Assembly (NCBI RefSeq): GCF_050908995.1
Contig: NC_135118.1
Span: 5,828,001 to 5,892,000, forward strand
DNA: 64,000 nucleotides
DNA from: Andrena cerasifolii
Lineage: Eukaryota > Arthropoda > Insecta > Hymenoptera > Andrenidae
Reading direction: 5' to 3'
Part shown: piece after piece, positions 1 through 12,970 of the stretch
Position numbering within the stretch: position 1 is the stretch's first letter
Layout: the number at the start of each line of letters is the position of its first letter
Program-made: the position numbers and the translations under genes
The notes under the pieces: model-generated
Seen by the model: the letters and a program-made list of their open reading frames with translations, nothing else
Databases searched by the model: none
Told to the model about the DNA's origin: nothing

Positions 1-1200
1 TGACATTCTTATAAACCGACTCCTCGCTTGTAACCTCCAATTCTGGCGTGTCCTTCTGAGTTCTTCCTCGGATCCTTTAGTCGAATCAAAACGATCATGT
101 CCTCCAGGTATCATCGGTGGGTTCAGCCATCTCTCCAGCCATGAGTCATTCTTCGCGCTTCCCTCCACTTTTGGACGGTGGTCGAAGCACGTTTCCTAAT
201 TAAATCGGTTACGCACACATCTGAGAAGGCAGGTAAGCTTTGCCCTTAGGATCAGGAAGACGACGCCTGAGTGAGATTTATGATTTTAATTTATAGCCTT
301 CCGGGCTTTCTCAAACCGAGTTTTTCTATCCCTCTTGAACACCGTTAATTATCGAAAGCAAAAATAGTAGTAGTAAGCAACTATATAGTAAGTATTTATT
401 AATTCCAGCCTTTGTGGCCTCGAAATGGACTTGGTTTACAAAATTTCTTAACCACACTCATTCCTCCATTCCATCTGCTCCCGCAAACAAAGATAGTATT
501 TTAGGAGTTTTACGAGACGAACCGTTGCTCACTCAGCGAAATCTGACAAACAGATGTGAAATAAAGCTATTTATTATCAGCGCCCAACTAACTGCAGTTT
601 CGAAAACTATTGAATTCAATCTCAGGCCTTCGTACGCCTTCTGTATTAGCATCGAAAGAACACGAGAAATCTAACAGTAAAAATCTTCAAGAAATAACAA
701 TGGGCGTTAGATATTTGTGAGTTTTGATAATTTGCTTGCCTTCGCGTCTTCCGTTTCGGCTCCGCCTAAAACCTTCCAGATGATCCGCGTACAATGTACA
801 TAACTTCCCATTATAGGATTTTGAATTGCGTTCTACAATCTACATCAAACCTCGATATTTCTATGTCTTATAGCTAACTTCATGTAACACAGAAATTTAC
901 ACCAGCGAAGATCGCAACAATATTCAGAGGGAAGATGACTGCAAATTTTTGCTACCCGTGGCGCCACCAGCAGACGTGCCAGTTGTCATCGGTGTCTTAG
1001 GTGAATTAAAATTATTTGAATTTAAATTCCATTTCTATAATAAGTGCATGTATTTATAATTATTTTTGTTATTATTATTATTAGCTATTATTAGTTCTAT
1101 AGATATAAAAAATTAATTTGCATCATTTAGGTTATGAAAAATCTTAACGTATTAATACGTATCATGTTGTAAAACGTTGTATTTTCTTTCTTTATCCTAC
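1..1200. other. Non-coding stretch, nothing firm
   Basis: There is no recognisable protein. A good donor-like site (AAGGCAG|GTAAGC, 231/232) ends a frame that is open only without a start, so a non-coding exon entering from the left is possible but unsupported. Confidence 0.3.
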
Positions 1201-1295
1201 CCAGATAGCACACGTCGTCTATAAGCCGTATTTAAGACGTCTTTCAGACTTTCAAGACATCCGAAGACGGTTTATAGACGATGTGTGCTATCTGG
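1201..1295. mobile_element. 95-bp palindromic MITE
   Basis: The ends CCAGATAGCACAC and GTGTGCTATCTGG are perfect complements over 13 bp, continuing with two mismatches to about 29 bp (GTCTATAAGCCGT / ACGGTTTATAGAC). Confidence 0.7.
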
Positions 1296-1775
1296 ATACT
1301 TTTAGCCTACTATGTCAGGACAATATATGTTGCAATAAATAATTGCATTACAATCTTTTGATACAAAATCTTAGTTACCAATAAATATTTACAATAAAAG
1401 AATAATTAATTATAAAACATTATGTAAGTACACACTACATACATTCCACAAATTAAAAATTTCCGCACAAACCATTTACACATGCAAAACTACCGTAGTA
1501 ATTAATTATATTTTCAATAAAATTTATACGTACCACTGATCTCTATATTTTACTCGCATCGACCAATACACACGCAACTTCAGAGTTAAATCTAGTGAAA
1601 TCACTCAACGGTTGAGTCCGCTGATCGCACTTGATTCTGGCATCACTGCACGGTAGTCGGTAGGACGGCGATCTTTCCCCCCAACCAATTGCGCGCGCGG
1701 TGACATAGTCGCGGCTACAACACGCGGCCGCAAGAGGGCCATGAGCCGGGCGCGGCATCCCGAGATTCGCGCTGG

Positions 1776-1830
1776 TGACGTCAGCGTGGCGCCGCTTATA
1801 AGGCCCCGTGACGCGACGGGTAGATTGGGA
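1776..1830 (+). promoter_or_regulatory. CRE plus TATA-like core promoter patch of unknown gene
   Basis: A perfect cAMP-response element TGACGTCA (1776-1783) is followed 12 nt later by CTTATAAG (from 1795), inside a GC-rich island (about 1670-1900) that contrasts with the AT-rich surroundings. The order suits plus-strand transcription starting near 1825. No recognisable ORF follows, so this could be a non-coding first exon, a non-coding RNA promoter, or chance. Confidence 0.3.
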
Positions 1831-2564
1831 GATACCACCTCGAGCGATACCTGCAATACGGGGTACGGCTAACGGTAGGGATTCTCCCAAACATCCGCTT
1901 GTGCTTAGGGATGAATCGATACCGCCACACAGTTAGCTGGGATAGGGGTAGAGTTGTTAGTGACATTCGTGTAGCGTTACCAGGAAATGGGTTACCGTGT
2001 GGCGGTGTATGGATAAGTAGCCTATTCGTAGTGGAGGGGGAACACGTCACGCATGTCGCGATGACTCCGTGACATCTAACCAATCAACGCCAAGATAAGT
2101 GTTGAGATACCATGATGGGATACAATGGGAAACGAACCGACACCAGCGCCAAGCCAAGCCAAGTGACGCCATAGCCAACCAGCGTCAACAACTTATTTCC
2201 CGGCGACGTTGCATTCGTGTGTAACTTTTAAACTATCCGTCGGATTTCCATCAGATTGAAATTTGCGCCAAAAAGCAGGAAAAAATCATCCCCTTCTAAT
2301 GATTTATAATTGAATGCACTGTGTACGTTCATTTAATGTTTCCTTTTCCATTTTTAAATATCCATGATAAAAAAATCCGTGTTTCAAAAAATTATGTTAT
2401 AGGATGCTGGGATAGCGAGTCCAATTACGGATGAAATTCCTCAAGGTTTTTTTTAATCGGTCCATTAGATCTTCAGAAATCGTGGTTACTGTTTCGAAAT
2501 ATCATGTTCCGAGAAAACGTGTTCAAAGTGTTCTTGGCTCCCGTGATGACAAAATCGCGGGACG

Positions 2565-3375
2565 TGGGACAAACCCACCATAACCTACCCTCGTTTCCCA
2601 CTTTGCTCCCACCTCGCAGCCACACAAGCATGTCCCTGCTCCTGTCCGTGTGCGTTGCGTGTTGGACCATTTCCTCCAACAATCCACACTGCTGAAACCT
2701 GAACGTATGAGCTGTAAACAGAAGGTAGTTCAAATCCCAGTGCGGCGGTTTTGCCTATTTTTTTAATTATTCTCTAATTTCACGTTCTAAGAGTGTCCGA
2801 AAGTGTCCTGGAGTGTATCATTGACGGTAATGACGGAAATGACGGTAATAACGATAATGGCTGTAATAACGATAATTATTGTTTTTCAACGAAAAGACAT
2901 AAATTTTTAGTACTAATTACATGTTTTCATGTACAATTATAATTATGATTTCAATTATGTGTTTATTTCTGCTTATGTATATGTAGAACGGCGGAAGACT
3001 AACGTCGTACGTCAGACAGCTGCAGCGTGTTCGGTAACGTGACTTGCATCATTAACAAAAAACATGCCTAGCAAATTAATAATCTAAATAATTCTAGTTT
3101 TTATTTTACTCAGGACTTAGAAAGTGAAATTACAGAATAATTAAAAAAAAAAAGTAAAATTGCCGCACTGGGATTTGAACGGCTGACCTCCTGATTGCGA
3201 CTCAATCGTTCGGGTTTCGGCAATGTAGATTGTTGGAGGAAATAGCCGAACAGGTAACGAACACGGGTAGGAGTAAGGATATGCTTGTGTGCCAGTGCGA
3301 TGGCTGATGTGACACTTTGACTGTACTTCCGAATAGCCCCAGTGGCCGATCGACACGAGGTAGGATGTGTGGACT
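2565..3375. repeat. Inverted pair of a tRNA-like (SINE-type) repeat
   Basis: About 230 bp at 2565-2795 (plus) is repeated in inverse at 3113-3375 (minus). Both copies contain GTTCAAATCCCAGTGCGGC, which looks like a tRNA T-arm/B box (GGTTCRANTCC) plus a 3' acceptor strand. In the minus copy TTGCCG upstream can pair with CGGCAA. No good D-arm/A box is seen, so this is a tRNA-like relic rather than a tRNA gene. Confidence 0.55.
2823..2878. repeat. Short degenerate tandem of GACGGTAAT/AACGATAAT units
   Basis: Six or so imperfect 9-bp units, lying in the spacer between the two inverted tRNA-like repeats. Confidence 0.5.
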
Positions 3376-3488
3376 CCAAAATTGTTGCTTCGGGAATTTA
3401 TTAGTTTTTTATATCTATTGGGGCCATTTGGAAGAATATCCGAAACTTTCACCACAGTATTCTCGGGATGTCAAATTACGAAATTATA

Positions 3489-3825
3489 CATGTAAAAAAT
3501 ATTTTAAAAATATTTATGTCAAACGATTTTATTAAAAATGCTCTAGAAACTAAAAAATAATTCTTCTCTTCTATTTCGATGGTATCTTTTCACTTTAAAT
3601 AAAATCGTGGAGCAGGATACCTCGCAACAAATTCATTTCAACCCTTGATTCTGTGTTAAATTGATGCATACTCTGTTATAAAATATCCTGCTCCACTATT
3701 TTATTTAAACTTAAATAACACCATCGAAATTGTAGTACAAGAAAAGAATTATTTTTTAGTTGTTAGTGCATTTTTAATAAAATCGTTTAACACAAACATT
3801 TTTTTATATATTTTTCATTTTCTAG
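3489..3825. mobile_element. Foldback element, family A copy 1
   Basis: Arms of about 120 bp pair: AACGATTTTATTAAAAATGC, AAAAAATAATTCTT, TTTCGATGG and GGAGCAGGA on the left recur as complements on the right. Same family as the element at 31960-32510. Confidence 0.7.
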
Positions 3826-4054
3826 TTCTTACTGTTTATGGATTTACAGCTCAGACTTCTTTACAAATATCTTTTATTTAATTTCAAATCGCGATGTGAC
3901 TAGCGACCCGGAGTCAGCGACTCTTTGTCGATTTAGGGAAGAACACGAGAGGCTGATTTCAAGTCATTTGGATTTGTGGTTATGGGTTATATTTATTGAT
4001 AACTGGGTACTTTGTTAAACTCGTTGAGGTTTTTTTCATAATTTTGTATTGTCA

Positions 4055-4195
4055 TCCAAACTACGCACGCCTGCAAAGTTTCAAGTCTATTGGATAGTTG
4101 GAAGCGGGTTAAAATTGTGTTACAAGATTTGAACTAAACAAACATACGAGACACAAGACACAAACCGAGGATCAAAGCTAAATAAAGTCGTTTAA
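4055..4195 (-). repeat. Dispersed repeat copy (partner at 30785-30915, opposite orientation)
   Basis: The complement of this stretch shares CAAATCTTGTAAC, CAATTTTAAC and ACTTTGCAGGC with 30785-30915 at visible but diverged identity. Confidence 0.5.
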
Positions 4196-4235
4196 AAAAA
4201 TCGTTTTTCTGACATCTTTTAACCGAAGGGTCCCC

Positions 4236-4800
4236 TTAACTAAATAAAAAATTATTTAAATAACGGATCAAATAAAAGTTACTTTAACTTTAGATTATTT
4301 GACGAATAAAGTTAATTTTTTTATTCGTCGAGCGTTTCAACTTCACCGTAGAATTAAATTTTCAACTTTAACTTTAACTTTAACTGTAACATTATTCGCC
4401 GTCAAATAATTTTCTGGCTCGCATTCGGGCCGCCGAGGACCGTCATCAGTGGACGATAGTACATTGTAACACGCGGCAGAAAATTATTCAACGTCGAATA
4501 AAGTGAAAGTTAAAGTTACAGTGAAAGTTACAGTTAGAGTTAAAGTTACAGTGAAAGTTAAAGTTAGAGTTAAAGTTAGAGTTAGAGTTAGAGTTAAAGT
4601 TAGAGTTAAAGTTAGAGTTAAAGTTAGAGTTAAAGTTAGAGTTAAAGTTAAAGTTAAAGTTAAAGCTAAAGCTAAAGTTAAAGTTACTGCGAAAGTGAAA
4701 GTTGAAAAATTTATTCGACGCTGAAACGTTCGACGAATAAAGAAATTAAATTTATTCGTCGAATAAAGTTAACCCGGGTCAACTTTATTCGATATATGAT
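4236..4800. mobile_element. TTATTCGTCGAATAAA-type foldback element with GTTAAA/GTTAGA microsatellite
   Basis: Palindromic outer parts carry GTTAACTTTATTCG and its complement. The middle (4500-4690) is a long run of AAAGTT/AGAGTT hexamers that gives a spurious Val-Lys-Arg ORF. It shares ATTATTTAAATAACGG with the element at 11145-11722. Confidence 0.65.
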
Positions 4801-5352
4801 TTTTTTTTTAACATATATAGATTATTCCAAATTTTATTGAAATTAATATTTTGCCGATCTCTGGAGTACGGTCGGTGAAGATCGACAGAAGTTGTTATCG
4901 ATTAACCGTCAGTCTTAGACTAACTAGAATCGGTGACGGACGTTGTATTAAGATTATAGTACCTGATATTGGAAACTGTTACATTGCATAAAATTATAGT
5001 TGTTCTTATCATTACTATTGTGTTACTGTAATAATAAATAACGATGGCTAATGAGGAGACACATCTACGCCGCAACATTAAATTAATAATTCTACAAAAT
5101 AAAAAATACTTGATTAGAATTCAGAATTTAAACATCAAATCAACAATTTGTTAATCGCTGGGTAAATGTACTGGTCCCAGTTATTAAAGTGACTTGAAAC
5201 TACCTGATTCGTAATTTCTTATCTACATTACATTAAAATACTGTTTATGTGGTAGTATTGTATACGCATTACATAACTGATTGATAGATATAGGGAAATA
5301 GAAAGTTATGTTGACTCAGCGAGAACAAATTTATATTACTCTAAAGGAGAGA

Positions 5353-5486
5353 TTTCCTACGCGCGTCCGAACGCACGCGTCCAACACACGCGTCCAGACG
5401 TATGCACACAAAACGCACGTCTGGACGCATGTTCCTGAACGCGTGCGTATACGTCTGGACGCGTGCGTCCGAACGCGTATAGGAAA
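5353..5486. repeat. 134-bp hairpin repeat made of GCGTCC/GGACGC units
   Basis: TTTCCTA...CGCG at the left pairs with CGCGTATAGGAAA at the right, and the core is dense in ACGCGTCC and GGACGCGT. Its CpG density stands out sharply from the surroundings. Confidence 0.6.
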
Positions 5487-5489
5487 TTC

Positions 5490-7000
5490 CACCTTAACTG
5501 CTTTAAGTTAGTAATTATTTTACAACAGGCCTGTAAAATGGAAACTTTCAATAACATTTCGCCATAAACCGGGTTCAGGCTAATCATTTCTGCAATTGAT
5601 ATCATAATTTTAATGACACAGCATTTACTGCTATTAATAAAACCACATTTGTAACGATGAATTAATAAGGTTTTATAAAATCTTTTACTTATAATCGCGC
5701 AAGTCAGTGTCATTGCTTATTTAAAAAATTACTCATATATTATAATATTTGTCATAGTTTTTTTCTCGAACGATTATAAAGATTGGGATAATTAAACGAA
5801 CGGAACTAAATATATGTTTCTTGAATATTTATTTTGCAAATAGAATGAAATGTCAGAGGAAACGATTGCTATTCGAAGAATTAAATGTAAAGGGATAAGT
5901 CCATCTCTTTCGAGTTTATTTCTTTTCTTTATAGTTTCCATCATTATCAAGATTCACGATGCTTTTGTTAATAACTACCGTACCAACAACCATGCATTGT
6001 CTACTGCATTGGTATAGTGTTATAAGTGACAACAACGTGGGAAATGTGTCATTTCTGTCATATTTCAATTAATGTAATTCAGTTCATTACCACGGCACAC
6101 CTACAGCACCAGGAGATATGATGTGAAGAATTACTGCGGTACGTGCCTTAATTTTATCAGATTCAATCGAACGTACAACATCACACGGTTCACTATTTTT
6201 ACAGAGCCTCAAATTTACATCGACATAACCCGTGGCCATTTTAAACACCTGTTGTAACATCGTTGATATACATACGCGAAGCAAATGAAATATTTATAAA
6301 AAGATGGCCGAAATAAAACATTATAAGTCACATTATAATTAAAATCGCATTCGTAATTCGCCTTTTGACGAATTAGAATAATGCAACGGGCAAAATGTAT
6401 GGCTAAGAAATGTTAAAAAAGTGAAAATGGATAAGCCAAATAAAATGTAATTTTTACCCTCGTATTTTACCCCCGAAAGTCCGTAGCTTTCTCCTTTACC
6501 ATATTTCGCTGCTTTCAAAATCAATAGAGACGTTTAGATTTTTCCGTTTAATTACACTTCCATTCGATAAACTAAGTAGCCGAGCATGTAGTGGCAAAAA
6601 TTTCCATCGATAAATTCGATATTCTTATATAAGTATTGAGCAGCGACTGTTTTTGCACGACGGAACATTCACCCTAATTTAGTCTGTAAGCAACCGACAC
6701 GCAAGGTGGTCAAACGGGATTCCCATCGTGGCTATTCTTAACCAGACCAGGCTAATATTGAATCCGCTCAATTACTTCCAGCAAACCTGATAGAACTAAT
6801 AAATATAACTGTTACTATCTGTCTCGAATTTTTAAATTACACATACGAATAAGCAGTTTCTCTTCAACTCCGTGACTTTATGTCACTTGATATATTGTTA
6901 CGAGCAAGATTACTCGGATCCTGTAAAAATATCACAAACGGAAACAGGTTTTATATTAATATCTTAATGGCACATACATCATACATTATATAGTACATAT
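5490..7000. other. AT-rich intergenic sequence, no feature seen
   Basis: There is no ORF with family similarity, no clear inverted repeat and no RNA gene. Confidence 0.5.
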
Positions 7001-7830
7001 ATGGTGTCCCATTTGAAGTTTCGCACGCAATTATCTCCTAAACTATTCGTTATTGAAAAAAAAAATGTTTCGAGTAAAAAATTACTTCGCGGTTGTTACC
7101 TTGTTGTTACATATTCAGGTAGACGCGCCTCCGAGATCCCAGAGGTGAACTTTGTATAAACGAAACCGCACGTTTTTATCGAGATGGACGTGTAGTCCAT
7201 TTCGCCACGAATTCATCGACCTATAACACGTTGGCGCCCCAAGGTCACTCAAGGTCATTTATCGCCGTTCAAAGCTTACCTTCGTTGACCGTCCAGAAAT
7301 TCTTCATTAACTTCGCTATTCGATGCATTGATTCACTCTACCCCTAAAAGGCAGTTGCACCCTCTCCAATGTTGCAGAAATAATTTGTTAGCAGGCATCC
7401 CTAATACGATTTTTCATATTATCATGGCTTCTTCCCAATAATCTTGATCTTTTTCTCTTTTAAAGGTGTTCTACTTCCTCTTCACATCATCATTTCGAAT
7501 ACAGAAGATAAATAATTCCTGGACGTTCAACGAAGGTGAGTTTTAAATTGGCAACAAGTGACCTTGGAACACCGACGTGATTAGGTCGATGAATTCGTAA
7601 CGGAACGGACTACACCCCATCCGAATAAAAACATACGGTGTCTATTTAAAATAAAAAAAAATGCAAAGTGCACCTGGAAATCTCGGAAGCACGTCCACCT
7701 AGGCAAGATTTCTGGCCATCGCCAGATGTGCCCAGCGAAACCAAGTAAGTTCCACTGGAAACATTCCTTTCAATAACGAATAGTTTAGGAGATAATTGCG
7801 TGCGAAACTTCAAATGGGACACCCTGTATA
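7001..7830. mobile_element. Long-inverted-repeat element with GGTGTCCCATTTGAAG ends, copy 1
   Basis: The left end GGTGTCCCATTTGAAGTTTC pairs with CTTCAAATGGGACACC at the right. Inner blocks (GAATTCATCGACCTA, AAGGTCA) also recur in inverse, so the arms are about 300 bp around a roughly 230-bp centre. No coding sequence. Confidence 0.7.
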
Positions 7831-7834
7831 CTAT

Positions 7835-10160
7835 GTGTTCAATATCCTTGAAGAAATCACGACGTGTAACATTCCCAGAAAACATATTTGCAGAAAGGAA
7901 AGAGAACCTTATTCGTCTCGTACGATCCTTCATATGCTAATGAACTGTAAAAAGTGATTAGACACAGCGATTTTAACTTATCACATTTTCATGCATTTAA
8001 AGGACAGACACGCTTCAGACGTGCCAGTGACAAGGATAGGAGTGGAATAAGAGTACGAGGAAGAAAGCCGTCCAGCATTAAGAATAGTACCTACTGCTCG
8101 TTTCCAAATAACAAGCGATAAACATTCTGCGAAATAACGATCAATGGGAAAGTCAGAGAATGATTTTCAGGGAAAGAAATGTTAGCGATATTAATAACAG
8201 ACGAAGGTATAAAATACAGTGGAATAGCACGCTTCAACAGCAAGATTTATAAACAGAGTTATAACTATACTGTACAAGGAGAGAAAGAAGATTCTTGCCA
8301 GTATCTTGGACCCTGGAATATATTGACTATAATGCACGGTGGTCAGGCATAGCTCCGTGTTGGTTTGCATAAAGGTGAGAACCGGTGGTGTACACAGGAC
8401 TTGGAAGGAGGATTCTCCCACTCTGTAGCTTTTACCTGTAGATACGTTTCGCATGGTTTATTGGCTATACAAGCAACTGCATTTAGCTTTGTGCCGTTTA
8501 GTAAACTTAGATAATATGTATTTTTTACAAGAGGATTATAGAATATTTGGGTTACGAATTTAATCCAACGGGAGAATATTTGAGGAATTAAATTCATTGC
8601 TTCGAAGTCTGTAGAAATTCTTAGAGCAGCAGATAGCAGTCATGTATTGTTTTGTTTTAACTGATAAACAATTTAAAGGGATGAAACGCCCCTTAAATCC
8701 TCGACGACTAAAGGAATCTTTCTGTAAATAATCCTATGTTATTCGCTGAATCATAAAATGTTTAGACGAAGTTACCTAATTTTAAATATAATAACGTATT
8801 GGGACAATGAAATTTCTTTTTTAGCGATTTTTTAAAAGTTCTCCTTCTGTTCCTCACTTTACTTATTATTTTAACAACTTAAATACTACGAACGATAGCG
8901 TTGAAAAAATGATATTCAATATAAAAGTACTTGCAATGCAAAGGCCTTTTGCATTGTGCACAGTGTTTTTCACCTGCGCCTGGTGATAAACATTATTTTT
9001 ACAAACATATCAGATGTGTCGGTTTTTCTTCAAGGTATCATTTTTCTACTGCGCTTATCTAACATATTGTTAAACCTCGGCGATGAACACTGGTCACGCA
9101 TGAAATATTGTAATTTGATAATGTTGTTTCTGTGATGAAGTAATTCGTGTGTTATGTCTTAAATGTGTTTGAAGATGGCGTATCTTCAATTCGACCTTCT
9201 GGTATTGTTATATTCTGCTTCGTATTTCCTCAGTTGTTAACGGCTATTAAGAGAATATTAACTCAATATTATGTTTATATTGTTTAATGTAACATTATCC
9301 AGCATTATTTTATCTTTATTTACAATTATTTTATTGCTGTTGCTATTATAAGCATTTACAGAATTATCGCATTATTTTAATATATCAAGGGAGGATAATT
9401 AACACGCATATATTTCTTCTAATTAAAAATCCTGCAGTTTCCACAAATGAATGGAAGCTTCAGCGAATTTGTCGAATCCTGTAGAAAATTAAATTTTTGT
9501 TTATTTTCATATGGATTATTCGCAGAAATAATTTCAGATTAATTAGAAAAAGCCTATTTCATCCAGCAAACATTGAGAAAGTCTGTTCGCCCTTTTAAAC
9601 AGCTTATTAAAACAGAAAGCATTAATGCTGTTAAATATTTTACAAACTTGTGCTGGTTCGAATAGAAAACATTTTGTTCTCGGGATGTTCCTTTGTAAGT
9701 TTTATGTACACGTGTATTAAAAATTCTGCAGCTTACTAATGTCATGCCCGATTTACATTATGTATTTATTCTCGCTCTAATTCATGTACATGGGATAATA
9801 AGCTACATACATTTATACAAGAGAACAACCCGTATTCCATTTAAACGAGGAAAAGTAATTTCACTTTTCATATGAAAACAATTAATTCCAAAGTTTCACT
9901 GAAACCGTTACACGTAACTTTCCTTTTGAAAAGCTATTGTAGTAACAACAAATAACAGCAGCCGTTACAGTGCATACATATAACTTAACAATGCACTACA
10001 AGCCTCTCAAAATTACATCTGCATTTAATTTTACATTATCGCTTTCATACGTTTAATCTTCGAAATCTAAACTGAAACAATAAAAATAGTGCGCGCGAAT
10101 AGAGAAAGAAAAGTGTATCCACGTCGTCGACGTCCACTTTACCATAAGGTAATTATTATC
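7835..10160. other. AT-rich intergenic sequence, no feature seen
   Basis: Only short chance ORFs and simple AT-rich sequence are visible up to the TATA-bearing patch at 10165. Confidence 0.5.
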
Positions 10161-10164
10161 TACG

Positions 10165-10528
10165 TATAAATAGGATTTAAAGATCGTTGGCGTGGACACC
10201 ATTCGAACTTCGCTGGTGTGTTTCGCGTGAAACGGAGACGTCCAATTTATAATGCCACGATATGCTCACCATTTTGGTTTCGTTAAAGTCGAGGGCAACC
10301 TTCGGGTGTCCCTCCGCCACCAGCTTCGGTTGGACTGAAAGAAAAGGAAGAGGGAAAGGAACGAGTTCTTCAGTGCCTGTGCACAGTCTAGCTCAAGACT
10401 CACGATGATAGTGAACGTCCCATGAAGATTCCTCCGTCCGGTCCGCCCTTCTCTATCTAAACCAGAAGCTAGTGTCAGTGAGTATCGTGGACCGATCACT
10501 GTTCGCACGGGTCGCAGAACCTCCACAG
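10165..10528 (+). promoter_or_regulatory. Candidate TATA promoter and non-coding first exon, possibly of the SLC16-like gene
   Basis: TATAAATAG at 10165-10173 is followed by an initiator-like CCATTCG about 33 nt on. A GC-richer stretch with no useful ORF then runs to a good splice donor (CCACAG|GTCAGT) at 10528/10529. The SLC16-like start exon has a 3' splice site at 21110 and no upstream exon in between, so a 10.6-kb first intron would join them. The TATA box, donor and acceptor are seen; the link is inference. Confidence 0.3.
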
Positions 10529-11144
10529 GTCAGTGCGTGTTTGTATCTTTCAGACGTAGCCAATTATTTGAATTTTTCCAATTCTTAAGTAGCATGGACT
10601 TGAGGCACAATCTTGAATGAATGGCTGGTTTAACAGAATGCTTTCGCAATGTTCACGACTTTGATGAAATTTCAGTATATAATCGGATTTAATGGGGCCA
10701 AGTACGATATTTTTCTAAACAGTTTATTAACTACCGTAGCTACTGTGTAGTGGCTGTATATTAAGCAAATACTATGCAGTTGTAGGCCTCGTTGAAAGAG
10801 TGACACAGGTGAGTGTAGACTTTCAGGTTTCTCAACGTTTCGTATGTAAATGTTCTTCCGTTTCAAGTCATTGTATAATCATAAAAATCATGACAGCGCG
10901 CTGCGATCGTATACTTACATTCTGTTTACACGGGCAAAATCAGTTCGTCATCCGTTATTATTAAAATGCTGAAAATCCATCGAAGTAATAATATTGATCT
11001 TAGAATTATTATCGCACGCGCAACTTGCATACCACGAACAAAGTCAATATTCCACTCAAGTTGTGCCACTTAAATCTACGTATCTGTACCTCTAATTAAG
11101 TATTTGTTAGTGTGGGTAATGACCCATATAATAAGCTAATAAGC

Positions 11145-11722
11145 CGAGATGGGCCTAAAGTTTTATTCGAATAAAAATTTCGAGCGACGAATAAAAGTTG
11201 ACGAAATTATTCGTCGCGTGTCGGATAAAGATAACCCGGGTTAACTTTATTCGACGAGTAAAGTTAACCTTTTTATCCGACAAATAAAGTTAACCTTTTT
11301 ATTCAACGAATAAAGTTAACTTTTTTACTCAACGTATAAATTTAATTTTTTTTATTCGTCGAGCGTTTCAACTTCTGCGTCGAGTAAAGTTTTTTAACTG
11401 TAACTTTAACTTTATTCGACGTCGAATAATTTTCTGACGCGCGTTCGAGCCGCCGGGGACCGGAGAGTTGAGGCCTAGCGCGCGTTACAATGCAGTATCG
11501 CTCAATGATCGTTCCGGCGGCTCCGAAAATTATTCAGCGTCGAGTAAAGTTAAAGTTGCAAACTTTATTCGACCCTGTAGTTGAAACGCTCGACGAATAA
11601 AAGAATTAACTTTATTCGTCGAATAAAGTTAACCCGGGGCATCGAGTGACGAATAAAGTTAAAGTAACTTTCATTCGATCCGTTATTTAAATAATTTTAT
11701 ATTTATTTAATGCCCAACTTTG
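11145..11722. mobile_element. Foldback element with GATGGGC/GCCCAACTTTG ends
   Basis: Ends CGAGATGGGC and GCCCAACTTTG enclose palindromic GTTAACTTTATTCGTCGAATAAA-type sequence and a GC-rich middle (GCGCGTTCGAGCCGCCGGGG). Closely related to 4236-4800. Confidence 0.6.
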
Positions 11723-11786
11723 GTTATTAGTATGGCGGATTAGTATTAAGATTTATCATCATCACTGGCTGTGAAATAAGAATGGA

Positions 11787-12623
11787 AAGTGCAGTATATT
11801 TGGAATACCAGCTTCTTTAAGACGAACAAAAAATTACAGCAGAGGATGGGGACAAGTAAAACTGCATGAAATCATAGAGAAACTAATAAACATTTATATT
11901 TCAAACTCTCAGTAATAATAAAAAAACAAAACAAACAGGAACTGAAACTGAAAAGTAACTGGCCCAAATGAAAAATAACAGCGAGTATCCATTTCATTAA
12001 GGTGCAGCTAATTTGGAATACCGGTATCCCAATTTACTATCACTTCATAAACTTAAAAGAAACACGTGGATAATAAAATTATTTTCTTTCACGGTCTAAT
12101 CAGGTTGAAAAATCACAATATAGGAAGAAACTTAGGTAAATACAAATGGACAGCGCTGGGCCCAAACCGGCGCGGCGGCGGCTGTTACTCGTGAAACAAG
12201 AGCATCGCTAAACTTCGGAATATTCCAAATTACCTTCACCTTCGGAATTCCGAATTAGCAAAACGTGCCACCTAAAATTTCACGCCACACTTTGCAATCT
12301 GGAAATTATCGCAAAACTGGTACGGAACAATAGAAGTCACTCATGCAAATGAGTAGATAAAGTGGTGAACTCTAAAGTTTCCACATATTTTAACCATGAT
12401 TGGAAGGATTGAACGCATGCTGAAAAAATGTTTTTGCAGATTCGCGTTTTCTTACTCCGCAGATTGAGTCGAAAACGTTAAAATAGAGGTTCATCCACAA
12501 ATGCCATTAGTTAACAGGTCGTTAGCCCCTATTGTCCGCGGTGTTACAAATTAGACAGCGTTAGTAGTTTCTTAGATACTTCGGTATTCCAAATTACCAG
12601 CAGGGTTCCAAATGTGCTGCACT
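11787..12623. mobile_element. Foldback element with AGTGCAGYAYATTTGGAA ends
   Basis: AGTGCAGTATATTTGGAATACC at the left pairs with a right end whose complement reads AGTGCAGCACATTTGGAA. ATTTGGAATACC recurs inside (12010, 12590). Confidence 0.5.
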
Positions 12624-12970
12624 TGCTCTGCATTTTAAAATTCATTGCATTGCAGCTTTTACGTATTAAAATATATGAAATGTATTTTTGTAGCTCATCC
12701 TACGCGTGGAATGCGTAGAGTAAAATTCTTATAGTCAGTTGCCATATTAAAATTGTATTTTCCTATTACAATAATTAATTAATTGGCTTCGTCTATAAGA
12801 GTATTCTAACTCTTCCTTGAGGAAGGTGTTTTTGTCTTCAAAGCACTGCTTACACGTATCGCACGCACACGTGTAGGCAGAAATTTACAAGAAAGTTAGT
12901 ATTAAGAACTCTATAATTTATTGGTGTATAAAAATCTTAACGGCGTTACGCGTACTGCTGAATATATACA

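Noticed and set aside
2729..2752. A tRNA gene at the T-arm-like sequence
   Set aside because: There is a B box and acceptor pairing but no A box or D-arm and no proper anticodon loop; it occurs twice inside a repeat.
4503..4724. 73-codon ORF of alternating Val-Lys/Arg
   Set aside because: It is the translation of an AAAGTT/AGAGTT microsatellite inside a foldback element; no protein family looks like this.
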